This document shows, in pieces, positions 17,317 through 26,114 of a DNA stretch of 64,000 nt. Numbering within the stretch: the stretch's first letter is position 1; each line of letters starts with the position of its first letter. The DNA lies in contig OZ244166.1 in assembly GCA_965216445.1 (NCBI GenBank), positions 682,001 through 746,000 of the forward strand, given 5' to 3'. The position numbers and the translations under genes are program-made. The notes under the pieces were generated by a model, which was not told the origin of the DNA, searched no databases, and saw only the letters and a list, made by a program, of their open reading frames with translations. Origin of the DNA: MA-ANB-1 sp965216445 (GTDB taxonomy: Bacteria > Actinomycetota > Acidimicrobiia > Spongiisociales > ZC4RG35).

Positions 17317-17592
17317 ATGCAAAGCAAGCTTGTTGAAGCGCTTGCAGTGGGCAAGTTGGCGTGGCAGGACTATGCCAATTGCAGAGGAGCTGATGCGGAC
17401 CTCTTCTTCCCTGAGCGGGGGGCATCCACCCGAAAAGCGAAGGCGATATGTGGAGCCTGCGAAGTAAAAGGCCAGTGCCTCGACTACGCCATCGACATGG
17501 GTGAGAAGTTCGGAATCTGGGGCGGGCTCTCGGAAAGAGAGCGAAGGCGCGTACGCCGGGAACGTGCGCTCCGCCAACGCAAAGTCAGTTAG
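17317..17592 (+). CDS. WhiB-family iron-sulfur transcription regulator
   Basis: 91 aa. Cys residues in YANCRGAD, then CGACEVKGQC, give the four-Cys [4Fe-4S] site (C, CxxC, C); GIWGGLSERERRR is the conserved turn and basic C-terminal DNA-contact region. WhiB proteins are found only in actinobacteria and their phages and usually act with the housekeeping sigma factor. Which WhiB subfamily this is cannot be settled by eye. Transcribed away from sdhC. Confidence 0.93.
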   Translation: MQSKLVEALAVGKLAWQDYANCRGADADLFFPERGASTRKAKAICGACEVKGQCLDYAIDMGEKFGIWGGLSERERRRVRRERALRQRKVS

Positions 17593-17610
17593 ACCAACCA
17601 AGACGACGCC

Positions 17611-17651
17611 GAGAGGGGATGGAACCGTGTTGTGCGGGTCCATCCCCTCTC
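17611..17651. terminator. hairpin between whiB and the propeller-protein gene
   Basis: A perfect 13-bp stem (17611-17623 with 17639-17651) and a 15-base loop, in the gap between convergent genes. It has no T-run, so it may be a bidirectional terminator of the long-stem type. Confidence 0.7.
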
Positions 17652-17666
17652 GCTATCAGTCCTCGA

Positions 17667-18707
17667 CTATGGGAGCTTGAAGACTTCCGCCAGGCCAGGG
17701 ATAAGGGAGTTCTGGGTGACCCAGATCGCTCGATTCTGTCCGAAGGTGACCGCAGTCAGCATCGGGATGCCAGCGCCGGCTACATCACATGTCCCGGTGT
17801 GGACGTTGCAGGCGTTGAGGGTTCCTCCTGTGACCAATCCGAAAATCTCAACCGCTGCCCAACTCGCTTCATCGAGTTCCACGACATACAGAGTCCCATC
17901 CGGAGCGAAAGCCAGGTCAACAATCGACGTGAATCCGCCGTCGAATACTTTGACGCAGTCGGGGCTTGATCCACATTCTGCCCAGGACGCGCTCGGATGG
18001 ACTCTCCAGATGTTCGACTCATCCGCAGGTGCGGGGAAACCTTTGAGTTCTCCGACGTAGTAATAACCATCAGGTCCGATTGCCACGCTCGTTGGAACGG
18101 CCTGACCTGGTATCGCGTCAGGCAGGAAGCAGAAGTCGGCCCCTGAGTCAGGGCAGCCGGCGAGTCCCTTGATATTTTCTGTTGACACCAGCTCGTCGGG
18201 GAATACAGCGAGAACCTCGACCTCTCCCTCACTGCTCACTTTGAGGAGATCATTTCCACCAGCATCAACCACGAGGGCGTGGGACGCGCCGAGCGAAGCG
18301 ACATCGTACGGGTTGGAGTCGAAGGGGTCGTTGCCGTCGGGATTGACCGTTGCCTCGAACTCATAAAGGTCCACAACGAGCGAGGAAGTAGTCCCTTCCG
18401 TCAGGTACAGCGCCTGTCCGGTATTCATCGTCGGGTCACCACCCGCGCCGGTCGTCGCCCAGAAGCTCTGTCCGCTGATCGGTCCGACGGCGGTGGCACC
18501 GGGAAGCGGAACCACTGGTCCGATAGTGTCGTTTCGGACGGTGATGATTCCCGTACTCGCATCAGCGACCATGACGGCGCCGTTGGGCGCAGTGGTCAGG
18601 CCAAACAGCGGGCCGTTGAAACCTCCGGCGGCGCCGCTGGACATCGGAATTGCGATCAAGGCTAGAACAACCGTCAGCACCCTGAGTTTCTTCGATGACA
18701 TGAGCAT
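17667..18707 (-). CDS. secreted ScyD/ScyE-like beta-propeller protein
   Basis: About 346 aa from the ATG at 18707, which has GGAGG about 9 bases upstream; two earlier ATGs in frame are less likely. A signal peptide (SSKKLRVLTVVLALIAIPMSSGAAGG) is followed by repeated strands such as LTTAPNGAVMVADASTGI, VAIGPDGYYYVGEL and LAFAPDGTLYVVEL, typical of NHL/SMP-30 propellers and of the ScyD/ScyE family. Probably exported; the ligand is unknown. The 122-base gap upstream (18732-18853) contains nothing else I can identify. Confidence 0.72.
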   Translation of the reverse strand: MLMSSKKLRVLTVVLALIAIPMSSGAAGGFNGPLFGLTTAPNGAVMVADASTGIITVRNDTIGPVVPLPGATAVGPISGQSFWATTGAGGDPTMNTGQALYLTEGTTSSLVVDLYEFEATVNPDGNDPFDSNPYDVASLGASHALVVDAGGNDLLKVSSEGEVEVLAVFPDELVSTENIKGLAGCPDSGADFCFLPDAIPGQAVPTSVAIGPDGYYYVGELKGFPAPADESNIWRVHPSASWAECGSSPDCVKVFDGGFTSIVDLAFAPDGTLYVVELDEASWAAVEIFGLVTGGTLNACNVHTGTCDVAGAGIPMLTAVTFGQNRAIWVTQNSLIPGLAEVFKLP

Positions 18708-18853
18708 TCGCTGATACCTCCGCATCCCCAAATGGCTTGCACGCCCTGGTCCGAACCCTACTCATCCGGGGGTGGCCGATGTCTCGCCGATCGTCTTCCA
18801 AAGTGGGAAGGTTGACAGTCAGGTGTTGTGGACCCTCGTCATGCGATTGCCGA

Positions 18854-19339
18854 CTACAGGTATAGGCCCGAACTGCGTTCGTCTCCGTCACCTTCAGGTG
18901 GCGAAAGCGCCCTTCTTTGCATCTCAGCTAGTTGGCTCTGGGCTGCCATTTGTTGAGACCACAACGATGCCTGGATTCCGTGGAACAGTCCCTCGAGCCA
19001 GCCGATCAGTTGGGCTTGGGCCACTCTCAGCTCCGCTTCACTGACGCCGTCATCCCCCAAGGGGATCATGATCCCGTCGAACTCTTCCAACAGAGCCGGC
19101 GATAACACGTCCCGGAGTTCAGCGATGGTGCGGGCGTGTACTGCTGCGAGACGCTTTCTGCCGCTCTCGTCGAGCGCAGCTTCTCGGACCTCCTCAAGCA
19201 TGGCTCGGGTCATCGAAGCGATACGGATCAGCTTGGTCGGTTCCGAAACCGGCGCCTCTTCTTCGTTGACCTCGACTGCACCAGGCGTCGAGTCAACGGT
19301 GTCGGGAATGATCGAATCTGGTTTTACTGAGTCTTCCAT
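18854..19339 (-). CDS. bpa: bacterial proteasome activator (Bpa/PafE)
   Basis: 161 aa. The four-helix core LLEEVREAALDESGRKRL..., the block ELRVAQAQLIGWLEGLFHGIQ and QMAAQSQLAEM, and the C-terminal GLYL all match, from memory, the mycobacterial Bpa (Rv3780), which ends GQYL. That C-terminal tail docks in the 20S proteasome alpha-ring and opens its gate without ATP. This predicts an actinobacterial 20S proteasome elsewhere in the genome. The acidic N-terminus (about 35 residues) is disordered in the family. Confidence 0.92.
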   Translation of the reverse strand: MEDSVKPDSIIPDTVDSTPGAVEVNEEEAPVSEPTKLIRIASMTRAMLEEVREAALDESGRKRLAAVHARTIAELRDVLSPALLEEFDGIMIPLGDDGVSEAELRVAQAQLIGWLEGLFHGIQASLWSQQMAAQSQLAEMQRRALSPPEGDGDERSSGLYL

Positions 19340-19379
19340 GCTCAGTTGAGCCTATCGGCGCTCGACGCGATTACAGAAG

Positions 19380-19811
19380 TCAGAGTCGGTCGATTGGGTT
19401 GACTGCGTGTTGGCCGTCCATTTTCGCGCCACAGTATTGGCAGTTGGGCAGACCGAAGGCGACCATCGAGTCGCACGACCGACACGGAGTGGCATTTGGT
19501 ATCCCGTCGTTGGCTTCTTCGTGGCGCTGCTTTTCGATCTCCTCGATACGGTCCATCAGCTGATCGGCCGACAAACCGGTCTCTTCGAGGAGTGACCACA
19601 TCGCGCGAAGTATGACTCCGAGGTTCTCAACCTTCTCGTTGACCTGTTCGACCCTCTCCGAGTGCCGACTGCTCTGAGAGACCTCCATCGACCGTGCCAG
19701 AGATGCAGGCTTCTCGTTGACCTGGACCCCTCCGAGGCCCTGTGAGAGCCCCCATGCCGAGTATCCTGTGATCGAGTATCCACAAATTCGAGCATGTTCG
19801 ATAATCGGCAC
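19380..19811 (-). CDS. coiled-coil protein with C-terminal zinc ribbon, unknown function
   Basis: Up to 143 aa. The central part (VEQVNEKVENLGVILRAMWSLLEETGLSADQLMDRIEEIEKQRHEE) is helical and likely a coiled coil. The C-terminus has CRSCDSMVAFGLPNCQYCGAKM, a two-CxxC zinc ribbon. The GTG at 19811 is the longest start but has no ribosome site; ATG at 19688 (MEVSQSS...) is the alternative. It lies 40 bases upstream of bpa on the same strand, so the two may be co-transcribed. Confidence 0.6.
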   Translation of the reverse strand: MPIIEHARICGYSITGYSAWGLSQGLGGVQVNEKPASLARSMEVSQSSRHSERVEQVNEKVENLGVILRAMWSLLEETGLSADQLMDRIEEIEKQRHEEANDGIPNATPCRSCDSMVAFGLPNCQYCGAKMDGQHAVNPIDRL

Positions 19812-19901
19812 GTTTTTGGAGCCGGTTTAGCGCCGGACGACTCCATTCCATCCCAGCGGTAGATAACGTACGATGACGTTGAGCAACGATGAGGACGGAC
19901 A

Positions 19902-20141
19902 ATGTCAGAGGATAGGAAGGGTGATCTCCCCCCGATCCTTGACGCGGCGCAAGTAGCGGACCTTTTGGGTATGAACGTTCAAATGGTGCGAAGGTACGCG
20001 AGGGAGGGGCGGCTACCCGCCTATAAGCTCCCCGGTGGCCGCACCTTCAAGTTCTTCAGAGAAGAGATATTTGAGTTTCTGAAGGCCCATCCGGTCACCG
20101 CGGAAAGCGATGACGTCAATGCTGGACGGCCGAAAAGATGA
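19902..20141 (+). CDS. small helix-turn-helix DNA-binding protein (MerR/excisionase type)
   Basis: 79 aa. LDAAQVADLLGMNVQMVRRYAREGRLPAYKLPGGRTFKFFREEIFEFL is the excisionase/MerR-like winged HTH: helix-turn-helix, then a wing with PGGRT, then a helix. Without an effector domain, such proteins act as small regulators or recombination directionality factors; no integrase is visible here. Its 3' end overlaps the convergent unknown gene by 26 bases. Confidence 0.8.
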   Translation: MSEDRKGDLPPILDAAQVADLLGMNVQMVRRYAREGRLPAYKLPGGRTFKFFREEIFEFLKAHPVTAESDDVNAGRPKR

Positions 20142-20676
20142 CTGCCCGCAACATCTCCGTCGGGATGTAGGTCCCACGTCCGTCGGGATCTTCGACTTTG
20201 ATGTGGTCGGTGCTCACTGCCTTGATCACCCCGGACAGACCGAGCCCCCCACCCATTTCAATCCGGAGTCGCCTGGCATCGGCGACGTGCTCCTCGAGTC
20301 TCGCCCGGAACGTCATGTCTGTGCGCGTCGGCTCCGTCGGGGCCGCGTCGGTTGCGGCGAAGGTCCAGGTGGCCGAATCCAACCGAGTTTCGGTGTCCTG
20401 CTCGCCGAGCCGCAACGTCACGTAGTCGATCCCAATCGCAACGATCGTCCCGCTGAGCATCTTGCCTTCGTATTCGGCAGTTGCTCGCTGACCACGTTGG
20501 GCCGCATTGGCGGCGACATCAGCCAGACTCGACTGGCGCTCTCGTAATGCCTCGGTCAGTTGTTCGTCTTCCGCCGCTTCGGCATTCCACTCCGAACCGG
20601 GTCCCTGGCGAAGCTCGGATTCAAGGTTTTTGTCTTGCAGGTATTCGTTTTCCATCGGATTTCGCGCTCTCGACAT
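20116..20676 (-). CDS. protein of unknown function
   Basis: 186 aa. The N-terminal third is acidic and helical (EDEQLTEALRERQSSLADVAANAAQ). The remainder has alternating beta strands (EGKMLSGTIVAIGIDYVTLRLG, LGLSGVIKAVSTDHIKVED) that suggest two small barrel-like domains; I do not recognise the family. Start choice is open (ATG at 20676 or 20655), and neither has a clear ribosome site. It is divergent from cpaB across a gap of about 37 bases, so their promoters must overlap. Confidence 0.55.
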   Translation of the reverse strand: MSRARNPMENEYLQDKNLESELRQGPGSEWNAEAAEDEQLTEALRERQSSLADVAANAAQRGQRATAEYEGKMLSGTIVAIGIDYVTLRLGEQDTETRLDSATWTFAATDAAPTEPTRTDMTFRARLEEHVADARRLRIEMGGGLGLSGVIKAVSTDHIKVEDPDGRGTYIPTEMLRAVIFSAVQH

Positions 20677-20713
20677 CGCTTACAACCCATACGATAGGTT
20701 GACGGAAGTGAAC

Positions 20714-21391
20714 GTGACACCCTTAGTGGCGACGAGGGAAGCGGGCACCTCACAATCGGGGCGGCGTAGATTCTTCCGCCTCCCGTCGGCTTCGCACGTT
20801 CTGATCGCTCTTGCTGTCGTTCTTGCATTCAGTTTCAACTTCCTCGCTCTTCAGGACCGCTCCGAGACATCTTTGGTGGCGGTAGCTCGGAACCCGCTAC
20901 AGGCTGGTTCGACGGTTGGACCCGACGATGTTCGATTCGTCAGCATTGACGCAGACTTTGAAGGGCTGGCCGGATTGATCGGTGAGTCTGATTGGCCCGG
21001 GTTGGAAGGGGCCGTGCTGCAACGGTCCATAGACGCAGGCGGGGTGATCGATATCTCGTCTCTCGCTGCTCCTGCAGCTAGCAACGGGCTTCGCTCTATG
21101 AGCCTGCCGGTTGCAATTGAGCACGCCGCGGGGGGCTCGCTTGTTTCCGGAGACGTAGTCGATGTTATTTCGACCTCCCCTGGTGGGGCCGAATACATCG
21201 CCGTCGGACTCCCCGTCATCGGTGTAGCAGATAGAGACTCCGGTTCCCTCGGAGCCAGTGTCGGATACCACCTGATCTTGGCAGTGACCGCAGATCAGGC
21301 GCTCGCTCTGGCTAGCGCAATCGACGGCGGATCCGTGGAAGTCGTACGTGCCACTGGTGCAGCCTCGGTGGAGGTAGGTGGCGATGGGTAA
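20714..21391 (+). CDS. cpaB: CpaB-like (SAF-domain) Flp pilus assembly protein
   Basis: About 225 aa. GTG at 20714 is preferred because GGAAG lies 5 bases upstream; earlier GTG (20708) and TTG (20699) starts are also in frame. One N-terminal hydrophobic helix (VLIALAVVLAFSFNFLAL) is followed by a SAF domain (VAVARNPLQAGSTVGPDDV) and an RcpC-like C-terminal region (LVSGDVVDVI). It opens the plus-strand Tad operon. In proteobacteria CpaB/RcpC supports the outer membrane pore; in actinobacteria its role is less clear. Confidence 0.75.
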   Translation: MTPLVATREAGTSQSGRRRFFRLPSASHVLIALAVVLAFSFNFLALQDRSETSLVAVARNPLQAGSTVGPDDVRFVSIDADFEGLAGLIGESDWPGLEGAVLQRSIDAGGVIDISSLAAPAASNGLRSMSLPVAIEHAAGGSLVSGDVVDVISTSPGGAEYIAVGLPVIGVADRDSGSLGASVGYHLILAVTADQALALASAIDGGSVEVVRATGAASVEVGGDG

Positions 21392-22496
21392 ACCTTCGAT
21401 TGGCTTGGCAGCTTCGGTCAGAGATTGGAGCGACCGTCTCCACCGCTTCATCCTCGATCATGGTGGGGCATCGGTAGCGGGCCGGGTGATGTCGACCGAC
21501 CAAGCGGTCAACGGTGAATTCGAGGTGCTACTGATTGACGACATCTGCTCGTTTCTCACGCCGAGGCTGGTGTCGGATCTCAGGTCAAGGCTTGTGGCGG
21601 TCGTAGGGGTTTACTCACCGGACGACGGACCTGATGCGAAGCGGCGCCTCCTCGATGTCGGGATAACGGACGTAATCGAGTCCGACGCGGCTCCGGACGA
21701 ATTTCTCGCGCTGGTTCGGTCAACTCTGCAACATCGGCCGTCAGGCACGGGTGACCAATCCGAGACCCGTTCGAATGGTCTCTGTGTCGGTGTGACCGGA
21801 CCTCCAGGGGGAGTCGGTGTTACCGAGGTCGCCTGCGCTTTGGCTATTGATCTGGCCAAGGTGTCCTCGGCTATCCTCGTTGACTTGAATCAAGCCTGGC
21901 CCGGAGTGAGCCAGAGGCTGAGCCTGCCTTTGCATCCCAATCTGAGGTCGGCCGTTGACTTTGCCCTTCACGAGCCGGGCCGACTCCTCGAGGCCTGCCA
22001 TAGCGTCGGCCCTCTGCTGGTGGTGGGTGGGCTTGCCAATCCGGAGGCAGGTCCCATTTCCGCGGCCAACACGGCTACTTTGGTTGGTGCCACCACGGAG
22101 AACGCAACACATGTTGTTCTGGACCTCGGACAGGCGTCCAATGACCAACCAGAGTTGTTAGTCCGCCGTTGCGATGCCGTTCTGGTGGTTGGGACCGCCG
22201 ACCCGATGGGGTTGGTCCGGTTGCGTCGAAGCCTGGATTGGGTCCGGCAGGCACGGCCTGATTCTCAAGGAATCGGTGTGGTTGTGAATCGCGCACCTGG
22301 GTCGTTCCAGCGCCGAATAGAAATCCGATCCCACGTCGAAGAACTGTTCGGGGTGGCTTCCGTGATGATGGTCCCCTTCGATAAGAGAATCGAACGGGCA
22401 GCTTGGGACGGTGACCCCGTACCCGACGGTCGTTTTAGCCGGTCGATCAGGCGACTCGCTGGGGTCTTCGCTAGTGGGAGCATCAATGGCGCTTGA
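21384..22496 (+). CDS. tadZ: TadZ/CpaE-like pilus-localising ATPase
   Basis: About 370 aa; ATG at 21384 has GGAGG nine bases upstream. The N-terminal 120 residues form a receiver-like domain (EVLLIDDICSFLTPRLV, VVGVYSPDDG). The C-terminal half is a MinD/ParA-type ATPase, but the P-loop reads GPPGGVGVTEVA and lacks both the deviant-Walker and the P-loop Lys, as known for some TadZ proteins. LDLGQASN and ILVDLNQ are the later strands. It overlaps cpaB by 8 bases and tadA by 11. Confidence 0.8.
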   Translation: MGKPSIGLAASVRDWSDRLHRFILDHGGASVAGRVMSTDQAVNGEFEVLLIDDICSFLTPRLVSDLRSRLVAVVGVYSPDDGPDAKRRLLDVGITDVIESDAAPDEFLALVRSTLQHRPSGTGDQSETRSNGLCVGVTGPPGGVGVTEVACALAIDLAKVSSAILVDLNQAWPGVSQRLSLPLHPNLRSAVDFALHEPGRLLEACHSVGPLLVVGGLANPEAGPISAANTATLVGATTENATHVVLDLGQASNDQPELLVRRCDAVLVVGTADPMGLVRLRRSLDWVRQARPDSQGIGVVVNRAPGSFQRRIEIRSHVEELFGVASVMMVPFDKRIERAAWDGDPVPDGRFSRSIRRLAGVFASGSINGA

Positions 22497-23757
22497 TGCG
22501 TACGCCGCCATCCGCCAGGAAGCCCTCGACCGGATCGACCATGCGGGCATCGATGCTGGCACCGACACCCAAGCATTGCGCGATCTTGTTCGCGGCACGG
22601 TCGAGGAGTATCAGAGGAATGCCCATCTCGGAACAGGTCGCTCACTGGCCGACACGTCGGCAACCGTTGAGCGACTGATCCGTTCCGTAAGCGCGCATGG
22701 GCATCTTGGGGGGATTCTTGAGAGGCAGGACGTCGAGGAGATCTTCATCGAGGGAGACATGGTCACCTATCTCGACACCTCGGGTCATCTGAACGCCCTG
22801 GAAACGCCAACCACGGAGGAGGAGAATCGTCAGATAGTGCAGCGGCTGGTTGGCGAGACCGATCGCCGGCTCGATATCTCGACGCCGATTGTCCAGGCTC
22901 GAATACTTGACGGCACGGCGCGGCTTACCGCGGTTGTTCCGCCTGTTTCTGACCACCTCTCGGCGACGATTCGTCGCTATGCACTGAGAAGACAGTCCTT
23001 GGATGCCCTGGTCGAATTGGGCTCGCTCAACCGCCCTGCCGCCAACTTCCTCACCTTGGCGATGCGGGCATCCGCCTCAACCATCGTTTCGGGACCGCCG
23101 GGTTCCGGAAAGACCTCCTTCCTATCGGCTCTCCTCTCGAGCGTGCCAGCCGGACGGTGCATTCGCTGCGTCGAGGAAGTTCGTGAGCTTCACGTTCCAC
23201 TGGTACATGGCTCTTACTACGAGGCGAGGCCACCACTGATGGATGGGACGGGGGAGATTTCGCTTCGTGATCTGGTCAAGATGACCCTGGCGATGCGGCC
23301 CGATCTGATCGTTGTCGGAGAGGTACGTGGTGCAGAGGCGTTCGAGCTAACTCGAGCAGCAAACGCCGGGTGCGGGATGACTGCAACCATTCACGCGAAC
23401 TCAGCGACCGATGCTTTGAGCGCGTTGGTCAATGCCGCGCTGATGGCTGGTGAGAATGTGCCTGATCATGTCGTTCGTGGAGTCTTCTCAACCTCCATCG
23501 ACCTTGTCGTCCACCTGGACCGGACTACTGACCCTGAAGGTCGGGTCATCCGGGAGACCATGGAAATCCGTTCCCTTGTTCCGGCGCTTCATAGTGACTT
23601 CTCTACCCAGCCCATCTTCGAGAGGAAAAGAATGGGGATGCCGCTGGTGTGGACCGGTGCGTTGCCGTCAGATCACCTAGTGGATCGGATAGAAGAGGGA
23701 CTCCCCACGGGCGTGACCCTCGCCGGTGTCTTGCAAGGTCAGGAGGTAGTGCTTTGA
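22486..23757 (+). CDS. tadA: CpaF/TadA secretion ATPase
   Basis: About 423 aa from the ATG at 22486 (GGGAG upstream). Walker A GPPGSGKTSFLSALLSSV at about residues 204-221, the Asp-box CVEEVRELHVP, Walker B LRPDLIVVGEVRG-like segment (MRPDLIVVGEVRGAEAF) and the His-box GMTATIHANSATDALSAL are all present and in order. It is the hexameric motor that powers Flp pilus assembly with TadB and TadC. It overlaps tadZ and tadB. Confidence 0.94.
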   Translation: MALDAYAAIRQEALDRIDHAGIDAGTDTQALRDLVRGTVEEYQRNAHLGTGRSLADTSATVERLIRSVSAHGHLGGILERQDVEEIFIEGDMVTYLDTSGHLNALETPTTEEENRQIVQRLVGETDRRLDISTPIVQARILDGTARLTAVVPPVSDHLSATIRRYALRRQSLDALVELGSLNRPAANFLTLAMRASASTIVSGPPGSGKTSFLSALLSSVPAGRCIRCVEEVRELHVPLVHGSYYEARPPLMDGTGEISLRDLVKMTLAMRPDLIVVGEVRGAEAFELTRAANAGCGMTATIHANSATDALSALVNAALMAGENVPDHVVRGVFSTSIDLVVHLDRTTDPEGRVIRETMEIRSLVPALHSDFSTQPIFERKRMGMPLVWTGALPSDHLVDRIEEGLPTGVTLAGVLQGQEVVL

Positions 23758-24599
23758 CGGTCCTCGCAGCGGCAATGAGTGCGTTCGCACTGGGGTTGGT
23801 CCTGAGAGCAGTGTCCGAGCGAACTCGGCCAAAACTTCCTGGCCGGAGAACCACTGAGGTCACCGGACTCGACGTCACTTGGACTCAGTTCTGGCTTACC
23901 TCAATCGGAGCTGGCTTAGTGACATTTCTTCTGGTCCTTGGCCTCACCGGATTGGCCGTCGTGGCTCTGATCCCGGCTGTGGTCGTTGCGGCCTTGCCTC
24001 GGTCGTTCTTTGTACGTAAGCGAGCGCGCCGAATCGCGGCCGTGCAAGCGGCCTGGCCCGACGGGTTGCGGGACCTCGTTGGCTCGGTCAAAGCGGGATT
24101 GTCTCTCCCTTCGGCTCTTGAAAGTCTTGGTCGCTACGGACCAGAGCCCCTTCGGGACGCGTTCGGGAGCTTCGACGTCTACTCAAGAAGTCTGGGAGTA
24201 GTCGCGGCTCTGGAGATGGTACGAAGTGACCTTGCCGATCCAACCTCGGACCGTGTGATCGAGGTCCTCATACTGGCCCATGAGCGAGGGGGAAAGGTGG
24301 TTCCCGAGATACTGTCCGACCTCGCCGAAGCTGCGACCCGTGATGTGTGGACCCTCGAGCAGGTTCGCAGTGAGGCCCTCGAACAGACGATCAACTCGAG
24401 GATCGTTTTTGTCTTGCCCTGGTTCGTCCTTGTCGCGATCACATTTCGCGATGGTGCCTTTCGCGAGTTCTACGCAACCAGGACGGGCCTGGTCGTCGTT
24501 CTCATCGGCGGTTTGATGAGTCTGGTCGGCATCGCGTTGGCCTCGCGTATCGGCTCCCAACCAACTGAGCCGAGGGTGTTCATCGGAGCAAAGCCGTGA
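23754..24599 (+). CDS. tadB: TadB-like inner-membrane platform protein
   Basis: About 281 aa. TTG at 23754 is chosen because AGGAGGT lies 6 bases upstream and it gives a TTGA overlap with the tadA stop. Membrane helices flank the type II secretion F domain (QAAWPDGLRDLVGSVKAGLSLPSALESL, ILAHERGGKVVPEILSDLAEA). It forms the membrane platform with TadC. It overlaps tadC by 4 bases. Confidence 0.88.
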   Translation: MTVLAAAMSAFALGLVLRAVSERTRPKLPGRRTTEVTGLDVTWTQFWLTSIGAGLVTFLLVLGLTGLAVVALIPAVVVAALPRSFFVRKRARRIAAVQAAWPDGLRDLVGSVKAGLSLPSALESLGRYGPEPLRDAFGSFDVYSRSLGVVAALEMVRSDLADPTSDRVIEVLILAHERGGKVVPEILSDLAEAATRDVWTLEQVRSEALEQTINSRIVFVLPWFVLVAITFRDGAFREFYATRTGLVVVLIGGLMSLVGIALASRIGSQPTEPRVFIGAKP

Positions 24600-25522
24600 T
24601 TGCTGTTGACTCAATGGTGGTGGGGGCGTGTGTGGCAAGTGCTGTGGTTTCAGGACTGGTTATCCGAATGCTGATTCCGCCACGGGCGGACTTGTCGAGT
24701 CGGACAACCCCTTACATGAACCCAACCGTGAGCAGCCGTGAGAGGGCTACGGCGGGCGTATTGGGTCAGGTGCTGGGTCCGATTCTCCAATCTGTAGCGG
24801 ACGGCCTGAACCAGCTTGTCGAGCAATTGGGTTCGCGTGTGACTTCTCTCAGGGTCCGACAAGCTGGTTGGTTCCAGGACGCCTCGGACGTCGACCTGTT
24901 GTCTGCCTATCGCGTTGCTCAGCTCAGAAGCACCCTCGTCGGAGCCGTGGTCGGCTTCGGCGTTTCCCGACTTCTGGGGCTCCGTTTCGCGCCTTCCTTG
25001 CTCCTTACTCTGCTTGGGTTGACGATCGGGTTGACCCGACAGGCCGGATCGGTCGAGAAAGCCATAGAAGCTCGGCGGGAGCTGATGCGAGTTGAGATCT
25101 ACACGGTCAACCAATTGCTCGCGATGCGGGTTCGAGCCGGCGGTGGAGTGGTGCAGGCTGTTCGGGCAACTGTAGAGAGGGGACAGGGTGAAGTTATCGG
25201 AGAGTTGGCGGTAGCGCTGAGGCTTCACCGGGCAGGATGGCGAGCCAGTGATGCTTTTCGCAGGATTGCGGAGTTGACGCCCGAACCCTATTGCTCACGG
25301 ACATACCGCTTGCTGGCAGCAGCGGAGGAAAGAGGCTCCGACCTCGCATCGGCACTGTTAGCCCTCTCCGAAGACGTTCGGGAAACCCGGCGAGAAATGA
25401 TCAAACGATCTGCGACCAAAAGGAGGGCGGCGATGTTGGTTCCCACGATCGCTGTGCTGGCTCCGGTTTTGATTCTCTTCGTTGCGGCTCCACTTCCATT
25501 CCTAATCACGGGCTGGCGATGA
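24596..25522 (+). CDS. tadC: TadC-like inner-membrane platform protein
   Basis: 308 aa, GTG start in the 4-base overlap with tadB. The T2SS F domain is visible (VYTVNQLLAMRVRAGGGVVQAV-like segment, then AFRRIAELTPEPYCSRTYRLLAAAEERGSDLASALLALSEDVRE). Hydrophobic helices lie near the N-terminus, in the middle, and at the C-terminus (AAMLVPTIAVLAPVLILFVAAPLPF). Partner of TadB. Confidence 0.86.
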   Translation: MIAVDSMVVGACVASAVVSGLVIRMLIPPRADLSSRTTPYMNPTVSSRERATAGVLGQVLGPILQSVADGLNQLVEQLGSRVTSLRVRQAGWFQDASDVDLLSAYRVAQLRSTLVGAVVGFGVSRLLGLRFAPSLLLTLLGLTIGLTRQAGSVEKAIEARRELMRVEIYTVNQLLAMRVRAGGGVVQAVRATVERGQGEVIGELAVALRLHRAGWRASDAFRRIAELTPEPYCSRTYRLLAAAEERGSDLASALLALSEDVRETRREMIKRSATKRRAAMLVPTIAVLAPVLILFVAAPLPFLITGWR

Positions 25523-25533
25523 AAGGAGAAAAA

Positions 25534-25713
25534 ATGCCTGCTGTCCGTACTCTGATGAATCAGCTGAGAACCGATGATCGGGGGCTGAACACCGCTGAGC
25601 TGATGGGCAATGCCGCCCTGGCGATTGCAGCCCTGGTTGTGATCTGGGGTGCACTGCAAGTACTGGGGGTCGATATCGTCGATTGGATAAGAGAGTCTCT
25701 GCTGGGCAGCTGA
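25534..25713 (+). CDS. flp: Flp-type major pilin
   Basis: 59 aa. ATG at 25534 has AAAGGAG 5 bases upstream; an upstream ATG at 25519 is less likely. The sequence TDDRGLNTAELMGNAALAIAALVVIW has the prepilin site: cleavage after Gly would leave Leu-Asn-Thr-Ala-Glu, with Glu at +5, then one hydrophobic helix. Size and site fit a type IVb Flp pilin. No prepilin peptidase gene is seen nearby, so it must be encoded elsewhere. Confidence 0.85.
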   Translation: MPAVRTLMNQLRTDDRGLNTAELMGNAALAIAALVVIWGALQVLGVDIVDWIRESLLGS

Positions 25714-25727
25714 CCCTTGTTCCCTCG

Positions 25728-26114
25728 GTGAGTGGCAAGCCTCCCTCGAGCGAAGCCGGCTTCACCTCGGTCCAATTCCTGCTGGGATCGGCGATTGCTT
25801 TGGTCTTCTTTCTGGCGCTCGCCAATCTCGTGGTAGTCCAGTTCGCCGCCGGGGCGCTGCGATCGGCACTGGACCAGGGTGTGCGAGCGGGTTCGATCGC
25901 GCGGTCCGCAAGTGTGTGCGAATTGAGAGTCAGCGAGGTTCTCGAAGACCTCCTCAGTGGCACGATCGGCGAGACGACAGACATCAAGTGTGAGATCGAC
26001 GGCCTTTTCGTCGCTGCGGAGGGCTCGCTTGTCGTCGAGTCGTGGACGATCTTCACCGGTGACTACTCCGTGTCACTGACTGCGGAGGCATCTTTGGAAA
26101 ACGATGCTGGCTGA
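25728..26114 (+). CDS. TadE/TadF-like minor pilin (first of three)
   Basis: About 128 aa from GTG at 25728; a TTG at 25683 inside the flp 3' end is an alternative, and neither has a good ribosome site. EAGFTSVQFLLGSAIALVFFLALANLVVVQFAAGALRSALDQGVRAGS is a pseudopilin-like helix followed by the TadE-type 'regA' block. The outer domain has two Cys. It lies directly between flp and two other minor-pilin genes. Confidence 0.65.
   Translation: MSGKPPSSEAGFTSVQFLLGSAIALVFFLALANLVVVQFAAGALRSALDQGVRAGSIARSASVCELRVSEVLEDLLSGTIGETTDIKCEIDGLFVAAEGSLVVESWTIFTGDYSVSLTAEASLENDAG

Noticed and set aside
19902..20141. Excisionase of an integrated element
   Set aside because: The HTH fold fits, but there is no integrase, attachment repeat or other mobile gene around it.
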